A stretch of 64,000 nt of DNA from Desulfobacterales bacterium (GTDB taxonomy: Bacteria; Desulfobacterota; Desulfobacteria; Desulfobacterales; JAHEIW01). The notes beneath the pieces are model-generated. The model saw only the letters and a list, made by a program, of their open reading frames with translations, ran no database searches and was not told the origin of the DNA. A program made the position numbers and the translations under genes. This document shows positions 18,377-26,056 of this stretch, piece after piece (the stretch's first letter is position 1; each line of letters opens with the position of its first letter). The stretch is taken from positions 22,506-86,505 of the forward strand of contig JAQYWI010000002.1 of NCBI GenBank assembly GCA_030145015.1. The letters run 5' to 3'.

Positions 18377-18826
18377 ATGGCAATTGTAAAATGGGATCCA
18401 TTTCGAGATGTAGCCGCCTTGCAAGACCGGATCAATCGAATATTTAACGAGTCATTTGGCCGCTCACGGGATATGGATGATGAGGCCAGCCAGTATGACT
18501 GGAGTCCTCCGGTTGATATTTACGAAACAACCGACGGTATTGTTTTAAAAATTGAGCTTCCCGGCATTAACAAAGAGGATGTATCCGTTGAAATCAAAGA
18601 TAACGTGCTAACCCTTAAAGGGGAACGGCTTCTGGATCCGAAAATCAAAGATGAGCATTATTATCGCAAGGAAAGAAGTTTTGGAAAATTTCACCGATCC
18701 TTCTCACTCCAGGATCCGATAAATGCGGGCCTCATCAAAGCATCTTTTAAAGACGGCGTCCTAACAGTAGAAATTCCCGGATCCGAGAAAGAAAAACCAA
18801 AAAAGATCTCGGTCGATATTGATTAA
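18377..18826 (+). CDS. Hsp20/alpha-crystallin family small heat-shock protein
   Basis: Class A bacterial small heat-shock protein, 149 residues. The opening MAIVKWDPFRDVAALQDRIN and then NRIFNESF are hallmarks of the family. The alpha-crystallin domain is about 45-140, ending in the VEIPGSEKEKPKKISVDID tail with an I-x-V-type motif used in oligomer assembly. ATG at 18377 has AAGGAGG eight bases upstream, a strong ribosome site. It diverges from the lon-linked hsp20, from which a repeat element separates it. Confidence 0.96.
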   Translation: MAIVKWDPFRDVAALQDRINRIFNESFGRSRDMDDEASQYDWSPPVDIYETTDGIVLKIELPGINKEDVSVEIKDNVLTLKGERLLDPKIKDEHYYRKERSFGKFHRSFSLQDPINAGLIKASFKDGVLTVEIPGSEKEKPKKISVDID

Positions 18827-18856
18827 AGGGTTGCCGACAAATCGGATGTAACGCAT

Positions 18857-20020
18857 ATGCATCGAAATACAAGGCGGTCCTTCAAGTTCGTAATCGGCTC
18901 CCAGTACTTTTTGTATTTCGGCGTGCTGGGAATTTTCTTACCCTTCTTTAACCTCTATTGTTATCATCTAGGCTTTAGCGGCCTTCACATCGGAATTTTA
19001 TCAGCGGTGCGCTCGGTCGTTATGGTACTTTTTCAACTCATCTGGGGAGTCCTGGCCGATCGCCTCAATGCCCGCAGACCCATCTATATTCTGTGTAATT
19101 TCGTCAGCGCCCTCATCTGGATGCTGTTTCTTTTTACAGTTGATTTTTGGCCCATGCTGGTCATCACCGTCTTTTTCGGGATATTCCATGCCCCGATCAT
19201 TTCCTTTCTGGAAGCCTTTACCATGGATCTTCTGGGAAGCGATAAAAAAAATTACGGTCGAATCCGGGTGTGGGGGTCCATCAGTTTTATTGTGGTCGTG
19301 CTCGTGCTGGGTAAAATCATCGATCTCTATTCCGTGGAGATTATTGTTGTTCTAATCCTGGCCGGATTCCTGATGCTGTCCACAATCTCCACTCGAATTC
19401 CGGATATTCAGATCGCAAAAAAGAAACGGCTCACTCCCGAAGCAAAAAGCCTGGCAGAAATCCGGGTCCTCGTTTTTCTGTTTTGTGCTTTCTTAATGCT
19501 GGTCAGCCATAGTGCTTATTATGGCTTTTTTTCGATTCATCTGGAGAATTTAGGATATGGAAGTACATTTATCGGATTAGCATGGGCCCTGGCATCAGCA
19601 GCAGAGATTCTGGTAATGATCCGGTCGGATCAACTATTTAAACGCTTTTCTCTGCAAACGGTCCTTATCTTTTCATTTATGGTGGCCGCACTCAGGTGGT
19701 TCATTCTTTTTTGGGTGCAATCGGCACCTGCAATTTTACTTTCACAGGTTTTGCATGCGGTAACATACGGCGCATTTCATATGGCCAGTATTCTTTATAT
19801 TGATCAACTGGCGCCTGATAAAGCCAAGACTTTAGGTCAGGCGGTAAACAATGCCGTCACGTATGGTCTCGGTCTGATGGTGGGTTTCTTTTTCAACGGC
19901 TATTTGTTCGAAATAACCGGATCCTTTGCATTGTTTATCTTCAGTTCCTTGATCGCCCTATCCGGCGGCCTATTTTTCTGGGGGTTTTGTATGCTGGATC
20001 GCAAGCGCGCATCTAACTAA
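18857..20020 (+). CDS. MFS transporter, PPP (3-phenylpropionate permease)-like family
   Basis: Twelve-helix secondary transporter of the major facilitator superfamily, 387 residues, inner membrane. It opens with QYFLYFGVLGIFLPFFNLYC, and the loop between helices 2 and 3 reads WGVLADRLNARRPIYI, a degenerate MFS motif A, both typical of the PPP/HcaT-like group. Substrate cannot be told from sequence. Start ATG at 18857, 30 bases after the hsp20 stop; co-transcription is possible. Confidence 0.85.
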   Translation: MHRNTRRSFKFVIGSQYFLYFGVLGIFLPFFNLYCYHLGFSGLHIGILSAVRSVVMVLFQLIWGVLADRLNARRPIYILCNFVSALIWMLFLFTVDFWPMLVITVFFGIFHAPIISFLEAFTMDLLGSDKKNYGRIRVWGSISFIVVVLVLGKIIDLYSVEIIVVLILAGFLMLSTISTRIPDIQIAKKKRLTPEAKSLAEIRVLVFLFCAFLMLVSHSAYYGFFSIHLENLGYGSTFIGLAWALASAAEILVMIRSDQLFKRFSLQTVLIFSFMVAALRWFILFWVQSAPAILLSQVLHAVTYGAFHMASILYIDQLAPDKAKTLGQAVNNAVTYGLGLMVGFFFNGYLFEITGSFALFIFSSLIALSGGLFFWGFCMLDRKRASN

Positions 20021-20230
20021 AGGTTTCAGGTGTCAATGTTCAGGCGACAGCGTTCCGTAAACAGACAAAAGAAGACAGATGCTAAGAACTTGAGGGCGAC
20101 GCTCGTAATCTGCCGTCTGTCTCCCGAAGCCGGCAAAGGGGCATTATTGGACGGCTACCGAGAACGAGGACGAGGACGAGGACGATAATGATAATGGAAT
20201 TTCGGCCCCGTATTCGTCCTCGAAGCCGGC
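20021..20230. repeat. Intergenic repeats between convergent genes
   Basis: Holds a partial family B unit (TTTCAGGTGTCAATGTTCAGG) right after the MFS stop, then CTGTCTCCCGAAGCCGGCAAAG, whose CGAAGCCGGCAAA part recurs at 20221, and a purine-rich GAGGACGAGGACGAGGACGA block (20165-20187), whose partner CGTCCTCG lies at 20215-20222. No gene seen. Confidence 0.55.
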
Positions 20231-20259
20231 AAAAAAAGGCAGGGCCAAATGACCCTGCC
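20231..20259 (-). terminator. Rho-independent terminator downstream of the yegP-like gene
   Basis: On the minus strand GGCAGGG-loop-CCCTGCC (arms 20253-20259 and 20238-20244) is followed by seven T residues (20237-20231). It lies about 75 bases past the stop codon of the 20332-20667 gene. The plus strand has only a weak U-tract there. Confidence 0.8.
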
Positions 20260-20331
20260 CTGATAAAGGAAAATTGCGATAGATTACCTGGACATCATTT
20301 ACCCGTCCAGGACTTCCCGGGAAAAATAAAA

Positions 20332-20667
20332 CTACACCGTTAAATCCTTGACCCCGGCTTTAGACGCATTTTTCTTAACGGATTCAATGCCATTCAGCAT
20401 CGACGTTTTGCTGGAATACATCTGACTTTTGCCAATGACCTGCTTATTGGCGGCCAATAGAACAAAGTAAGGTTCCCCCTTCTTGGATGCCTTTTGTTCA
20501 AAATGGACATTCTTCTTGCAGTTCGTACAAACAGATTTAATTCCATTTTTCGCAGCCACTTTGGTTTTGTACGTTTGACTCGTCAGAATGACCTGTCCAT
20601 TGACAGCTTTAAGATTAAACGAGAACTTTCCGCTTTTGCCTTTTTTTAATTCGAATTTTCCGGGCAT
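20332..20667 (-). CDS. YegP-like DUF1508 double-repeat protein
   Basis: Small basic cytoplasmic protein of 111 residues made of two tandem DUF1508 units. The first runs about 3-52 (GKFELKKGKSGKFSFNLKAV through NGIKSVCTNCKK), the second about 55-105 (FEQKASKKGEPYFVLLAANK through NGIESVKKN). The function of the family is unknown. The longer reading frame upstream was rejected, because ATG at 20667 has AAAGGAGGT six bases ahead. A strong terminator follows. Confidence 0.9.
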   Translation of the reverse strand: MPGKFELKKGKSGKFSFNLKAVNGQVILTSQTYKTKVAAKNGIKSVCTNCKKNVHFEQKASKKGEPYFVLLAANKQVIGKSQMYSSKTSMLNGIESVKKNASKAGVKDLTV

Positions 20668-20964
20668 AATACCTCCTTTTATTGAAGTGACCAGATAAAC
20701 ACTTACTTCATTCGCGATCTTCTGCCAGAAGACCAAATACCAGCCGATTACAAATTTATTGCTAAAGTTCACTCAATCGACATTCAGAGGTTTTTTTACA
20801 GATGAGCTCTGGATACACGGAAATTGACACGGAATCAACATATTTTTTTTGGATATCGGTCAGTTGTGGTAAAAACCACATATCTTCGGAATTTAAAGAA
20901 CCGATATCTATCGTTTTGTTGGATCTTTAACGAGTGAGTTCTGAACCCTTTACTGACACCTGTA

Positions 20965-21723
20965 TTAATCTCCTTTGTAGGGAAAAAATACATACCGCAA
21001 CCAGTGCAGCAGTGTATTCTCGCGTAGCAGCTCCCTGTCCAGTTGATCAATTTCATAAACTAAGTTAGCCGGTTTTACAAACCATTGCTTGCGGGTGGTA
21101 AAAGATTCTTCCGGATCAAGATGTTTAACAACCTGGGCAGGGTTGCCGGCGGCAATGCAATTTGAGGGGATGGCGTCGACCACCACTGCTCCGGCGCCAA
21201 CAATACTATTTTCGCCGATCGAGACGCCCTTGCAGACAATGGCACTGTCTCCGATCCAGACGTTATTTGCAATATCAATCGGATCTGTTTTCCCGAATGC
21301 GATCCGGTTATAGACATCATGCCAATCGGAATCTGTAATATAGGCGCCGCTGGCGATCATGCAGTTATCACCGATGCGGATTTGGGAGGCCGAACTGATT
21401 CTAACCCCCGGACAGATCAGACCATAATCGCCGATTCGAATTTGCCCACTGACCTGTTTGTCCGTCCAGACGGACAAGCGCACCCGGTGGTCCGCAGCTG
21501 CAATCATGCAAACATAGTCACCGATAATAATAGGCGCGCCGAATACTTCCACATGCCAGGGCCTGAAAATCATAGGGGTCTTTCCGAGGGCAGCAAAATG
21601 CGGACGTAAAAAATGCTCGGTATAAAACCGCTGAAACTTCGAAATTGCTCTTTTTAAAACATATGGGCGGTGATCTTTCCGCAAGGATCTTAAACCTATT
21701 ATAAGGTTCACCCCAGAGGTCAT
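20965..21723 (-). CDS. Left-handed beta-helix acyltransferase (WcaF/maltose-acetyltransferase-like)
   Basis: Hexapeptide-repeat O-acyltransferase, likely acetylating a sugar of a surface polysaccharide. Repeats of the [LIV]-G-x4 type run from about VFGAPIIIGDYVCMIAA to GAGAVVVDAIPSNCIAAGNP, the standard ending of the family, interrupted by the loop ITDSDWHDVYNRIAF, which supplies the catalytic histidine. ATG at 21723 is proposed (about 252 residues), but there is no clear ribosome site and the first codons lie in a repeat, so the true start may be further in. The neighbour at 21999-23057 is also likely envelope-related. Confidence 0.85.
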   Translation of the reverse strand: MTSGVNLIIGLRSLRKDHRPYVLKRAISKFQRFYTEHFLRPHFAALGKTPMIFRPWHVEVFGAPIIIGDYVCMIAAADHRVRLSVWTDKQVSGQIRIGDYGLICPGVRISSASQIRIGDNCMIASGAYITDSDWHDVYNRIAFGKTDPIDIANNVWIGDSAIVCKGVSIGENSIVGAGAVVVDAIPSNCIAAGNPAQVVKHLDPEESFTTRKQWFVKPANLVYEIDQLDRELLRENTLLHWLRYVFFPYKGD

Positions 21724-21960
21724 AGAGACCACGGAGCTAAACAGGCTCAAAGCCGATCTACAGATTTCATTGAATTTGTGATTTAATAATCCGCAGATTA
21801 AATTTAGTCAAATTGTTAAATGGTCAAATAGTTTAAAATGGAAATAATCCTCTGACGAATTGACTAATCAACCAATTAACCACTTAACCTATATAATCTG
21901 CGGATAAATTTAACTTTTGATTTTCTCTGTGAGCTTTGTGTGCTCTGTGGTAAGACAATT
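21714..21960. repeat. Nested foldback repeat, family D with CTCTGTGG outer arms
   Basis: Three nested inverted layers. The outer arms are AGAGACCACGGAGC (left) and GCTCTGTGG (right). The middle arms are AATCCGCAGATTA and ATAATCTGCGGAT. The inner arms are GTCAAATTGTTAAATGGTCA and AATTGACTAATCAACC. The inner layer is shared with 58917-59065. It touches the 5' end of the acyltransferase gene. Confidence 0.7.
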
Positions 21961-21998
21961 GAAGTGAATGTTGCCACTGATTAAGATGTACCCTCTCA

Positions 21999-23057
21999 TC
22001 AAAAATCGACACAAGGTGATAATTCAGAGGTCGCCCAGAATTGATGATTGAAGAGCACACTTGCAGGTGTTAAGTTATAAATCGCATCGGCGGCAATCAG
22101 CGCCGCCGCGTTGGTCCAAGTGATTTTATCCTCAGGCCAGACTGTCAGATCAGGGCAGGTAAAGCCGCACCAATAAGATCCGTCTTCATAGCGTCGATCA
22201 CAAATCCAATTAAACACAATCCGGGTCAACTCGAGGTTCCCCATGGCCGCTAAAGCCAAACAGAGCTCCGCCGTCTCTGCAATGGTCACCCAGGGTTTAT
22301 CTGATACACAACGCACCCCCTGGTCTTCTACCACGAACTTTTTCCAGTATTTGTCAATCCGCTTGTGGGCCTCGTCTCCGGTAATTACACCGGCCAGAAT
22401 CGGATAAAACCAATCCATTGAATAGCGGGATTTAGTCATATTAAATAAATAAGGTTTATTTTTAATTGCGTCTGCCAGTTTGATTAATGCATTTTCCCAT
22501 GCTGGCACGCGAACTCCCAGCAATTTCGCAACCGCCAGCGCGCACTTAACGCTCATATAGATGGAGCTGGATCCTGTTAAAAGCGCCATGGGATCGATGT
22601 TGCCTTCGGGGCTTATCGCCCAGTAAATCTCCCCGTTGGGGGTTTGCAGACGCAATGCAAAATTTATGGCCTTTGAAAGCGTTGGCCACATTTCTTTTAA
22701 AAACCTAGCATCCTCCGTTATCAAATAGTGGTGCCATAGCCCAACAGCAACGTAGGAAGACAAATTCGCATCTCTGGTTTTGTCTAGCGGGACGCCTTGC
22801 CGATAGGCCGTGTACCAGCTGCCGTCTTCCAGCTGCATCCCGGCCAACCATTCAAAGGCCCGCCTGGCTTCGTCAAGGTAGCCCCCCACAGTGAGACCCA
22901 TGGCGGATTCAACGTGATCCCAGGGATCTGTTTTTTGACCTTTACACCACGGTATTTCCCCATCGGGCTTCTGGGCATTCGCAATTAACGACGCCACTTC
23001 GCGGATGTCAATGGAAGGAAGCGTTAACGGGCTGCTTGGAGAAAATTTAAGATCCAT
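21999..23057 (-). CDS. Alpha/alpha-toroid protein (prenyltransferase/six-hairpin glycosidase-like)
   Basis: 352-residue soluble protein with no signal peptide, built of helical hairpins with recurring motifs such as NAQKPDGEIPWC, AGMQLEDGSWYTAY, LRLQTPNGEIYWA and DRRYEDGSYWCGF, spaced about 50-70 residues apart. Such Q-x-(D/N)-G-x-(I/S)-(P/W) repeats are typical of six- or seven-hairpin toroids; database relatives are often labelled prenyltransferase-like. The catalytic function is not known, but a role on a glycan is plausible given the acyltransferase next door. ATG at 23057, one codon inside a possible TTG start. Confidence 0.65.
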   Translation of the reverse strand: MDLKFSPSSPLTLPSIDIREVASLIANAQKPDGEIPWCKGQKTDPWDHVESAMGLTVGGYLDEARRAFEWLAGMQLEDGSWYTAYRQGVPLDKTRDANLSSYVAVGLWHHYLITEDARFLKEMWPTLSKAINFALRLQTPNGEIYWAISPEGNIDPMALLTGSSSIYMSVKCALAVAKLLGVRVPAWENALIKLADAIKNKPYLFNMTKSRYSMDWFYPILAGVITGDEAHKRIDKYWKKFVVEDQGVRCVSDKPWVTIAETAELCLALAAMGNLELTRIVFNWICDRRYEDGSYWCGFTCPDLTVWPEDKITWTNAAALIAADAIYNLTPASVLFNHQFWATSELSPCVDF

Positions 23058-23087
23058 CAAAAAACCATACCTCTCTTTTCAACTTGG

Positions 23088-23299
23088 TACCTGAATTTTC
23101 ATGAGGAGTCCCTTGGTATCATAAAATTAGACGCCTCATCCCGGGAAGCGGGGCAAGATTCAGGTAGCAAAGAGGCATTCATACAAAGGAATCAGCGCTT
23201 ATGCAAGAAGAATATGCTCCGGTTTACCAACAGGAACCCTCTTGCGGCTCAATAAGGAAAATGGTGTCGATCGGAGCAACGCCCCAATACTTGTAAACC
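23088..23299 (+). ncRNA. Candidate structured non-coding RNA (strand uncertain)
   Basis: A three-way junction can be drawn by eye. P1 is TACCTGAAT (23088-23096) with ATTCAGGTA (23158-23166). P2 is ATGAGGAGTC (23101-23110) with GACGCCTCAT (23130-23139), one mismatch. P3 is CCCG-GGAAG-CGGG (23140-23152). Further on, GCTCCG (23216-23221) can pair with CGGAGC (23272-23277), or GGTTTAC (23221-23227) with GTAAACC (23293-23299), but not both as nested stems. At least six GGA motifs are present on the plus strand, one in the P3 loop, as in CsrA/RsmA-binding RNAs. On the minus strand the same fold would sit 30 bases ahead of the 23057 start. It matches no family I know. Confidence 0.35.
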
Positions 23300-23341
23300 A
23301 TTTGTTCCCATCTGACGTCTTTATAGCCAGAATTCTTCACA

Positions 23342-23370
23342 AAAGGAGGAATAATAAAATGAATGTGTAA
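23342..23370 (+). other. Strong ribosome site followed by a three-codon ORF
   Basis: AAAGGAGGA (23342-23350) precedes ATG-AAT-GTG-TAA at 23359-23370. A near-perfect ribosome site leading to an immediate stop may be a leader peptide or the stub of a decayed gene ahead of the sigma-factor operon, whose own start codon lacks a visible site. Confidence 0.35.
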
Positions 23371-23463
23371 CAGTGGTGGACAACTGTATCGAGAGCCAGT
23401 ATGGTGAAAACATTTACCGGAAGCGTTCTTCTCATGTACGGATAAACTCGCTGAAATTTAAAA

Positions 23464-24087
23464 ATGACTCCATCAACACCTATGGCGCCTGGCTCGCAGA
23501 CCTCTGATATACAGCTGGCCGAACTTGTTAAACAAGCCAGTGAAGGGAACCGCTTTGCCTTCGGGCAACTGATTGATCACCATCAGGGAGACATATACCG
23601 CATGATTTACTACCGTATACGCGCCCGAATGGATGCTGAAGACCTCACCCAGGACGTATTCATTCGGGCGTTTCGCAGCATTTCCCGCCTGCGGGAGCCG
23701 GACCGATTCCGCAGCTGGCTGTTTAGAATCGCGGTAAACCGGGTGAATGACTATCTGCGTAAAAAGCGGGTCAGATCCATATTCAAATCCTCCGATGAAA
23801 GTCCTGATATTGAACCGCAGGCAACCCAATCTCAGGAGCAGCCTGAAGCGCTGGAACAGGTTTTAAAAGAAGACTTCTGGCGACAGGTTGGACGGATTGC
23901 AAAGAAACTATCGAAAATGGAACGCGAAGTATTTATGTTACGGTTTCTGGACAACTTAAATATAAGTGAAATCGCCCAGACACTGAAAAAAAGTGAAAGC
24001 ACCGTAAAAACCCATCTGTATCGGGCATTGGCAAAATTTAAGAAAGAAAAGGCGTTGCGTCAATTTCTTCAGGAGGACATAAAGTGA
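23464..24087 (+). CDS. ECF-type RNA polymerase sigma factor (RpoE-like)
   Basis: 207 residues. Sigma region 2 runs about 30-95 (FGQLIDHHQGDIYRMIYYRI, DAEDLTQDVFIRAFRSI, FRSWLFRIAVNRVNDYLRKK) and region 4 about 135-195 (KKLSKMEREVFMLRFLDNL, ISEIAQTLKKSESTVKTHLY), with no region 3. ATG at 23464 has no clear ribosome site, and ATG at 23482 is another option. The next gene starts within its last codons (GTGA overlap), the usual pairing of an ECF sigma with its anti-sigma. Confidence 0.93.
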   Translation: MTPSTPMAPGSQTSDIQLAELVKQASEGNRFAFGQLIDHHQGDIYRMIYYRIRARMDAEDLTQDVFIRAFRSISRLREPDRFRSWLFRIAVNRVNDYLRKKRVRSIFKSSDESPDIEPQATQSQEQPEALEQVLKEDFWRQVGRIAKKLSKMEREVFMLRFLDNLNISEIAQTLKKSESTVKTHLYRALAKFKKEKALRQFLQEDIK

Positions 24088-24632
24088 GTATTCATAACCA
24101 TATCGAACCGCATTTGGAAGAAGACGACATGCTGCAGGCGGTGGTTGATGACACCGACCTATCAATGCTGCAGCAACAACATCTGATGGAATGTTCCCAG
24201 TGCCGCACCCGCAAGGAGCGACTCGAACAGGAACTGGCGCGCCTGGGGCAACTGGCCGAGCGTTATGCGCCGAAGCCGCAGAGGCGCATTATTGTGGCGG
24301 AGCAAAAAGTTCGGTCGCCCTTATTAAACTGGCGAGTTGCCTTTAGCGCTGCGGCCGTTGCGGCTGTCATTCTGGTCGTGTGGGGAACGTCTTTGATCCA
24401 AAATCAACAGCAAGGTAGTATTGGTAATTTAGCTCAGGATATGGTAGAAGCAGAAAGACTGATGACACAGGTAAATATACTGGTCGAAAATGCATTGCCG
24501 CAGGTCTATCTGGATATTATTGGGGAAACCAGTTTGAACCTGGATGAAGATTTTATGGACTTTCTGATTCCGACCAATGAAAGCGCTGCCCGAATCCCAG
24601 CGTCAGCAAAGAAAGGATCAATATTATGTTAA
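24084..24632 (+). CDS. Membrane anti-sigma factor with ZAS zinc motif
   Basis: 182 residues with a GTG start at 24084, preceded by AGGAGG. The H-x3-C-x2-C motif of zinc anti-sigma proteins is present at H33, C37 and C40. A single transmembrane helix lies at about 82-103 (VAFSAAAVAAVILVVWGTSL), leaving ~75 residues in the periplasm. This topology suits transmission of an envelope signal to the sigma factor it overlaps by four bases. The periplasmic part resembles no domain I recognise. Confidence 0.82.
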   Translation: MSIHNHIEPHLEEDDMLQAVVDDTDLSMLQQQHLMECSQCRTRKERLEQELARLGQLAERYAPKPQRRIIVAEQKVRSPLLNWRVAFSAAAVAAVILVVWGTSLIQNQQQGSIGNLAQDMVEAERLMTQVNILVENALPQVYLDIIGETSLNLDEDFMDFLIPTNESAARIPASAKKGSILC

Positions 24633-25033
24633 AAAAGGTCTGGATTGGCACACTGCTGATTTTCATGGTCAGTCTAGCTGGCACCGCCTTCGGCCAGGAG
24701 GTACCGTCCGGGAAGTGGTGGTACAATAAAAAGGTGGTTCAAAACCTCAACCTGACTCAAAAAGAGATCAGCAAGCTGGATCAGTTGTATGTAAAGAGCC
24801 ACCGCAAGCTCATTAAATTAAAAAATGCGGTGGAGCGTGAACAGTTTGAACTCGATGAATTGCTGGGGAAAAAGACCGCGGATGACGCCAACGTCCGCAA
24901 ACAATTCAAGCAACTCGAAAGTGCCCGCACAGACCTGGCGGACGAGCGTCTGGGGTTTGTTATCGGTGTCAGGGGAATTATTGGCGCCGAGCGGTTTCAG
25001 CAACTTAAGACATCCTATAAAAAATGGCGGTAG
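24626..25033 (+). CDS. Periplasmic Spy/CpxP-like or heavy-metal-sensor-like protein
   Basis: 135-residue exported protein: the signal peptide ends at about GTAFGQE. The mature part is all helical with the LTQKEISKLDQLYVKSHRKL segment (LTxxQ-like), then long charged helices. This shape fits Spy/CpxP/ZraP periplasmic chaperones, though overall similarity is only at fold level. ATG at 24626 overlaps the anti-sigma stop by seven bases. The trio sigma/anti-sigma/Spy suggests a cell-envelope or metal stress regulon. Confidence 0.7.
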   Translation: MLKKVWIGTLLIFMVSLAGTAFGQEVPSGKWWYNKKVVQNLNLTQKEISKLDQLYVKSHRKLIKLKNAVEREQFELDELLGKKTADDANVRKQFKQLESARTDLADERLGFVIGVRGIIGAERFQQLKTSYKKWR

Positions 25034-25342
25034 GTTTGCCTGGCCCTATAGGCCTCTTTTAAAGTTATCATGGGGACACCGAAACGCTTTTAGATCCTCT
25101 TTTTTTCAAGCTTGACTTTAGCCCTTACATTGTTTAACTTACCTTAGATATTCAAAACACATCAGACTTCTTTTTGAACCCGGTTTAGAACCCTGCTGAA
25201 TTTGTTGTCGATCTCAAGCGAACCTTCAAATTGAGCAGCAGACTTTCCTATCTTTAAGCATCAATATAGTTTCAAGTCACATTCTGGCTTTAACTCTAAA
25301 GTTTCGTGCGCTAACGGAGGATCTGATGGTAAGAGGTTATTG
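25034..25342. other. Gap after the sigma operon, nothing recognised
   Basis: 309 bases without a supported ORF. A short GGCC-CTATA-GGCC hairpin followed by TCTTTT (about 25043-25063) could be a weak terminator for the Spy gene. GGAGGATCTGATG (25317-25329) looks like a ribosome site plus ATG, but the frame stops after a few dozen codons inside the four-hairpin copy. Confidence 0.4.
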
Positions 25343-25471
25343 GGTTTTCCAAACCGGGCGCTTCGCATCCGGTTCCACCCGCAACGATTGGGGCACTTCA
25401 CGCCCCTGTCTTTTCCCGCCTATGGCGGCAAAATCCAAGCCACCCGCTGTGCGGGTGGTCGTTGACTCCAA
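25343..25471 (-). repeat. Four-hairpin repeat element, copy 2 (inverted relative to copy 1)
   Basis: Read on the minus strand it has the same order as copy 1: GGAGTC head, CCACCCGC-ACA-GCGGGTGG, TTTTG-CCGCC-ATA-GGCGG-GAAAA, GGGGCGT-GAA-GTGCCCC, a linker with the second GCGGGTGG, AACCGGATGC-GAA-GCGCCCGGTT and the tail ACCCAAT. Hairpin 3 differs from copy 1 on both sides (AAAGCAC/GTGCTTT becomes GGGGCGT/GTGCCCC) and still pairs. Flanking sequence differs outside GGAGTC and ACCCAAT, so these mark the borders. Confidence 0.7.
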
Positions 25472-25485
25472 ATTACGCGTTTAAT

Positions 25486-25529
25486 GCCTCCAGCGAAATT
25501 TTTCTATTCGTTCGGAGGCTTTTTATTTT
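25486..25529 (+). terminator. Rho-independent terminator
   Basis: GCCTCC (25486-25491) pairs with GGAGGC (25514-25519), with an inner CGAA/TTCG stem, followed by TTTTTATTTT. It lies just past the second four-hairpin copy and about 127 bases ahead of the dodecin gene. It would end any plus-strand transcript from the sigma operon or from the repeat. Confidence 0.75.
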
Positions 25530-25655
25530 ATCCCCGCAAACTTAAAGGGGCTAAAATATCGGCACGGCAGAGCGGCGAATTGTCAGCAACCCGCCGGCTG
25601 CCGGTAAAGACGATCAATTAACATTGTATCTGAAGTTTCAAGAAAGGAGGAAAAA

Positions 25656-25871
25656 ATGGCTGACAGTGTGTACAAAGTCATCAGACTGGTAGGGAGTAGC
25701 CCCAATTCCTGGGAAGAAGCCGCAAGAAACGCAGTGGATACTGCCGGTAAGAGCTTGAGAGATCTGAGGGTTGCGGAAATCCAAAAACTGGATCTTAAAG
25801 TCGAAGACGGCAAAGTTGTCGCTTACCGTGCCCTGGTGAATCTCTCCTTTAAATACGGCGGCGAAGGGTAA
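25656..25871 (+). CDS. Dodecin family flavin-binding protein
   Basis: 71-residue dodecin, a small beta-sheet protein wrapped on a helix that forms hollow dodecamers and stores flavin or related ligands. Family features: VYKVIRLVGSSPNSWEEAA, then AGKSLRDLRVAEIQKLD and EDGKVVAYRALVNLSFKY. In the flavin-stacking position, where many dodecins have Trp (DWFEV-type), this one has RVAEI, as in a large Trp-less bacterial subgroup, so flavin binding may differ. ATG at 25656 after AGAAAGGAGG. Confidence 0.92.
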   Translation: MADSVYKVIRLVGSSPNSWEEAARNAVDTAGKSLRDLRVAEIQKLDLKVEDGKVVAYRALVNLSFKYGGEG

Positions 25872-25933
25872 AGAAACTCAGAAAGATTAATGAACGCATA
25901 CCGTTCAAACAAATCATTGTAAGAGCGCAAAAG

Positions 25934-25987
25934 AATAAACCTCCGAATTGAAAAATACATCCTTCTTTTTGGGGGTTTATTTATTCT
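25934..25987 (+). terminator. Possible terminator after the dodecin gene
   Basis: AATAAACCTCC (25934-25944) can pair with GGGGGTTTATT (25971-25981) around a 26-base loop; TATTCT follows. The loop is large and the U-tract poor, so this is only a candidate. It lies 63 bases past the stop codon. Confidence 0.4.
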
Positions 25988-26056
25988 AACAGCGAATACC
26001 TGGTCCGCTGGGGCATGTACAAGATCAGCTGCATTGCTGTAGTCGATTGCGATGGG

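Noticed and set aside
18010..18447. Plus-strand ORF with Ser-Gly-Asn-Asp repeats and a start ahead of hsp20
   Set aside because: It is the tandem repeat of the CTAGTGTC element read in one frame and then runs out of frame into hsp20; no ribosome site.
20668..20772. N-terminal extension of the YegP-like protein by 35 residues
   Set aside because: ATG at 20667 has a strong AAAGGAGGT site and starts exactly at the DUF1508 unit.
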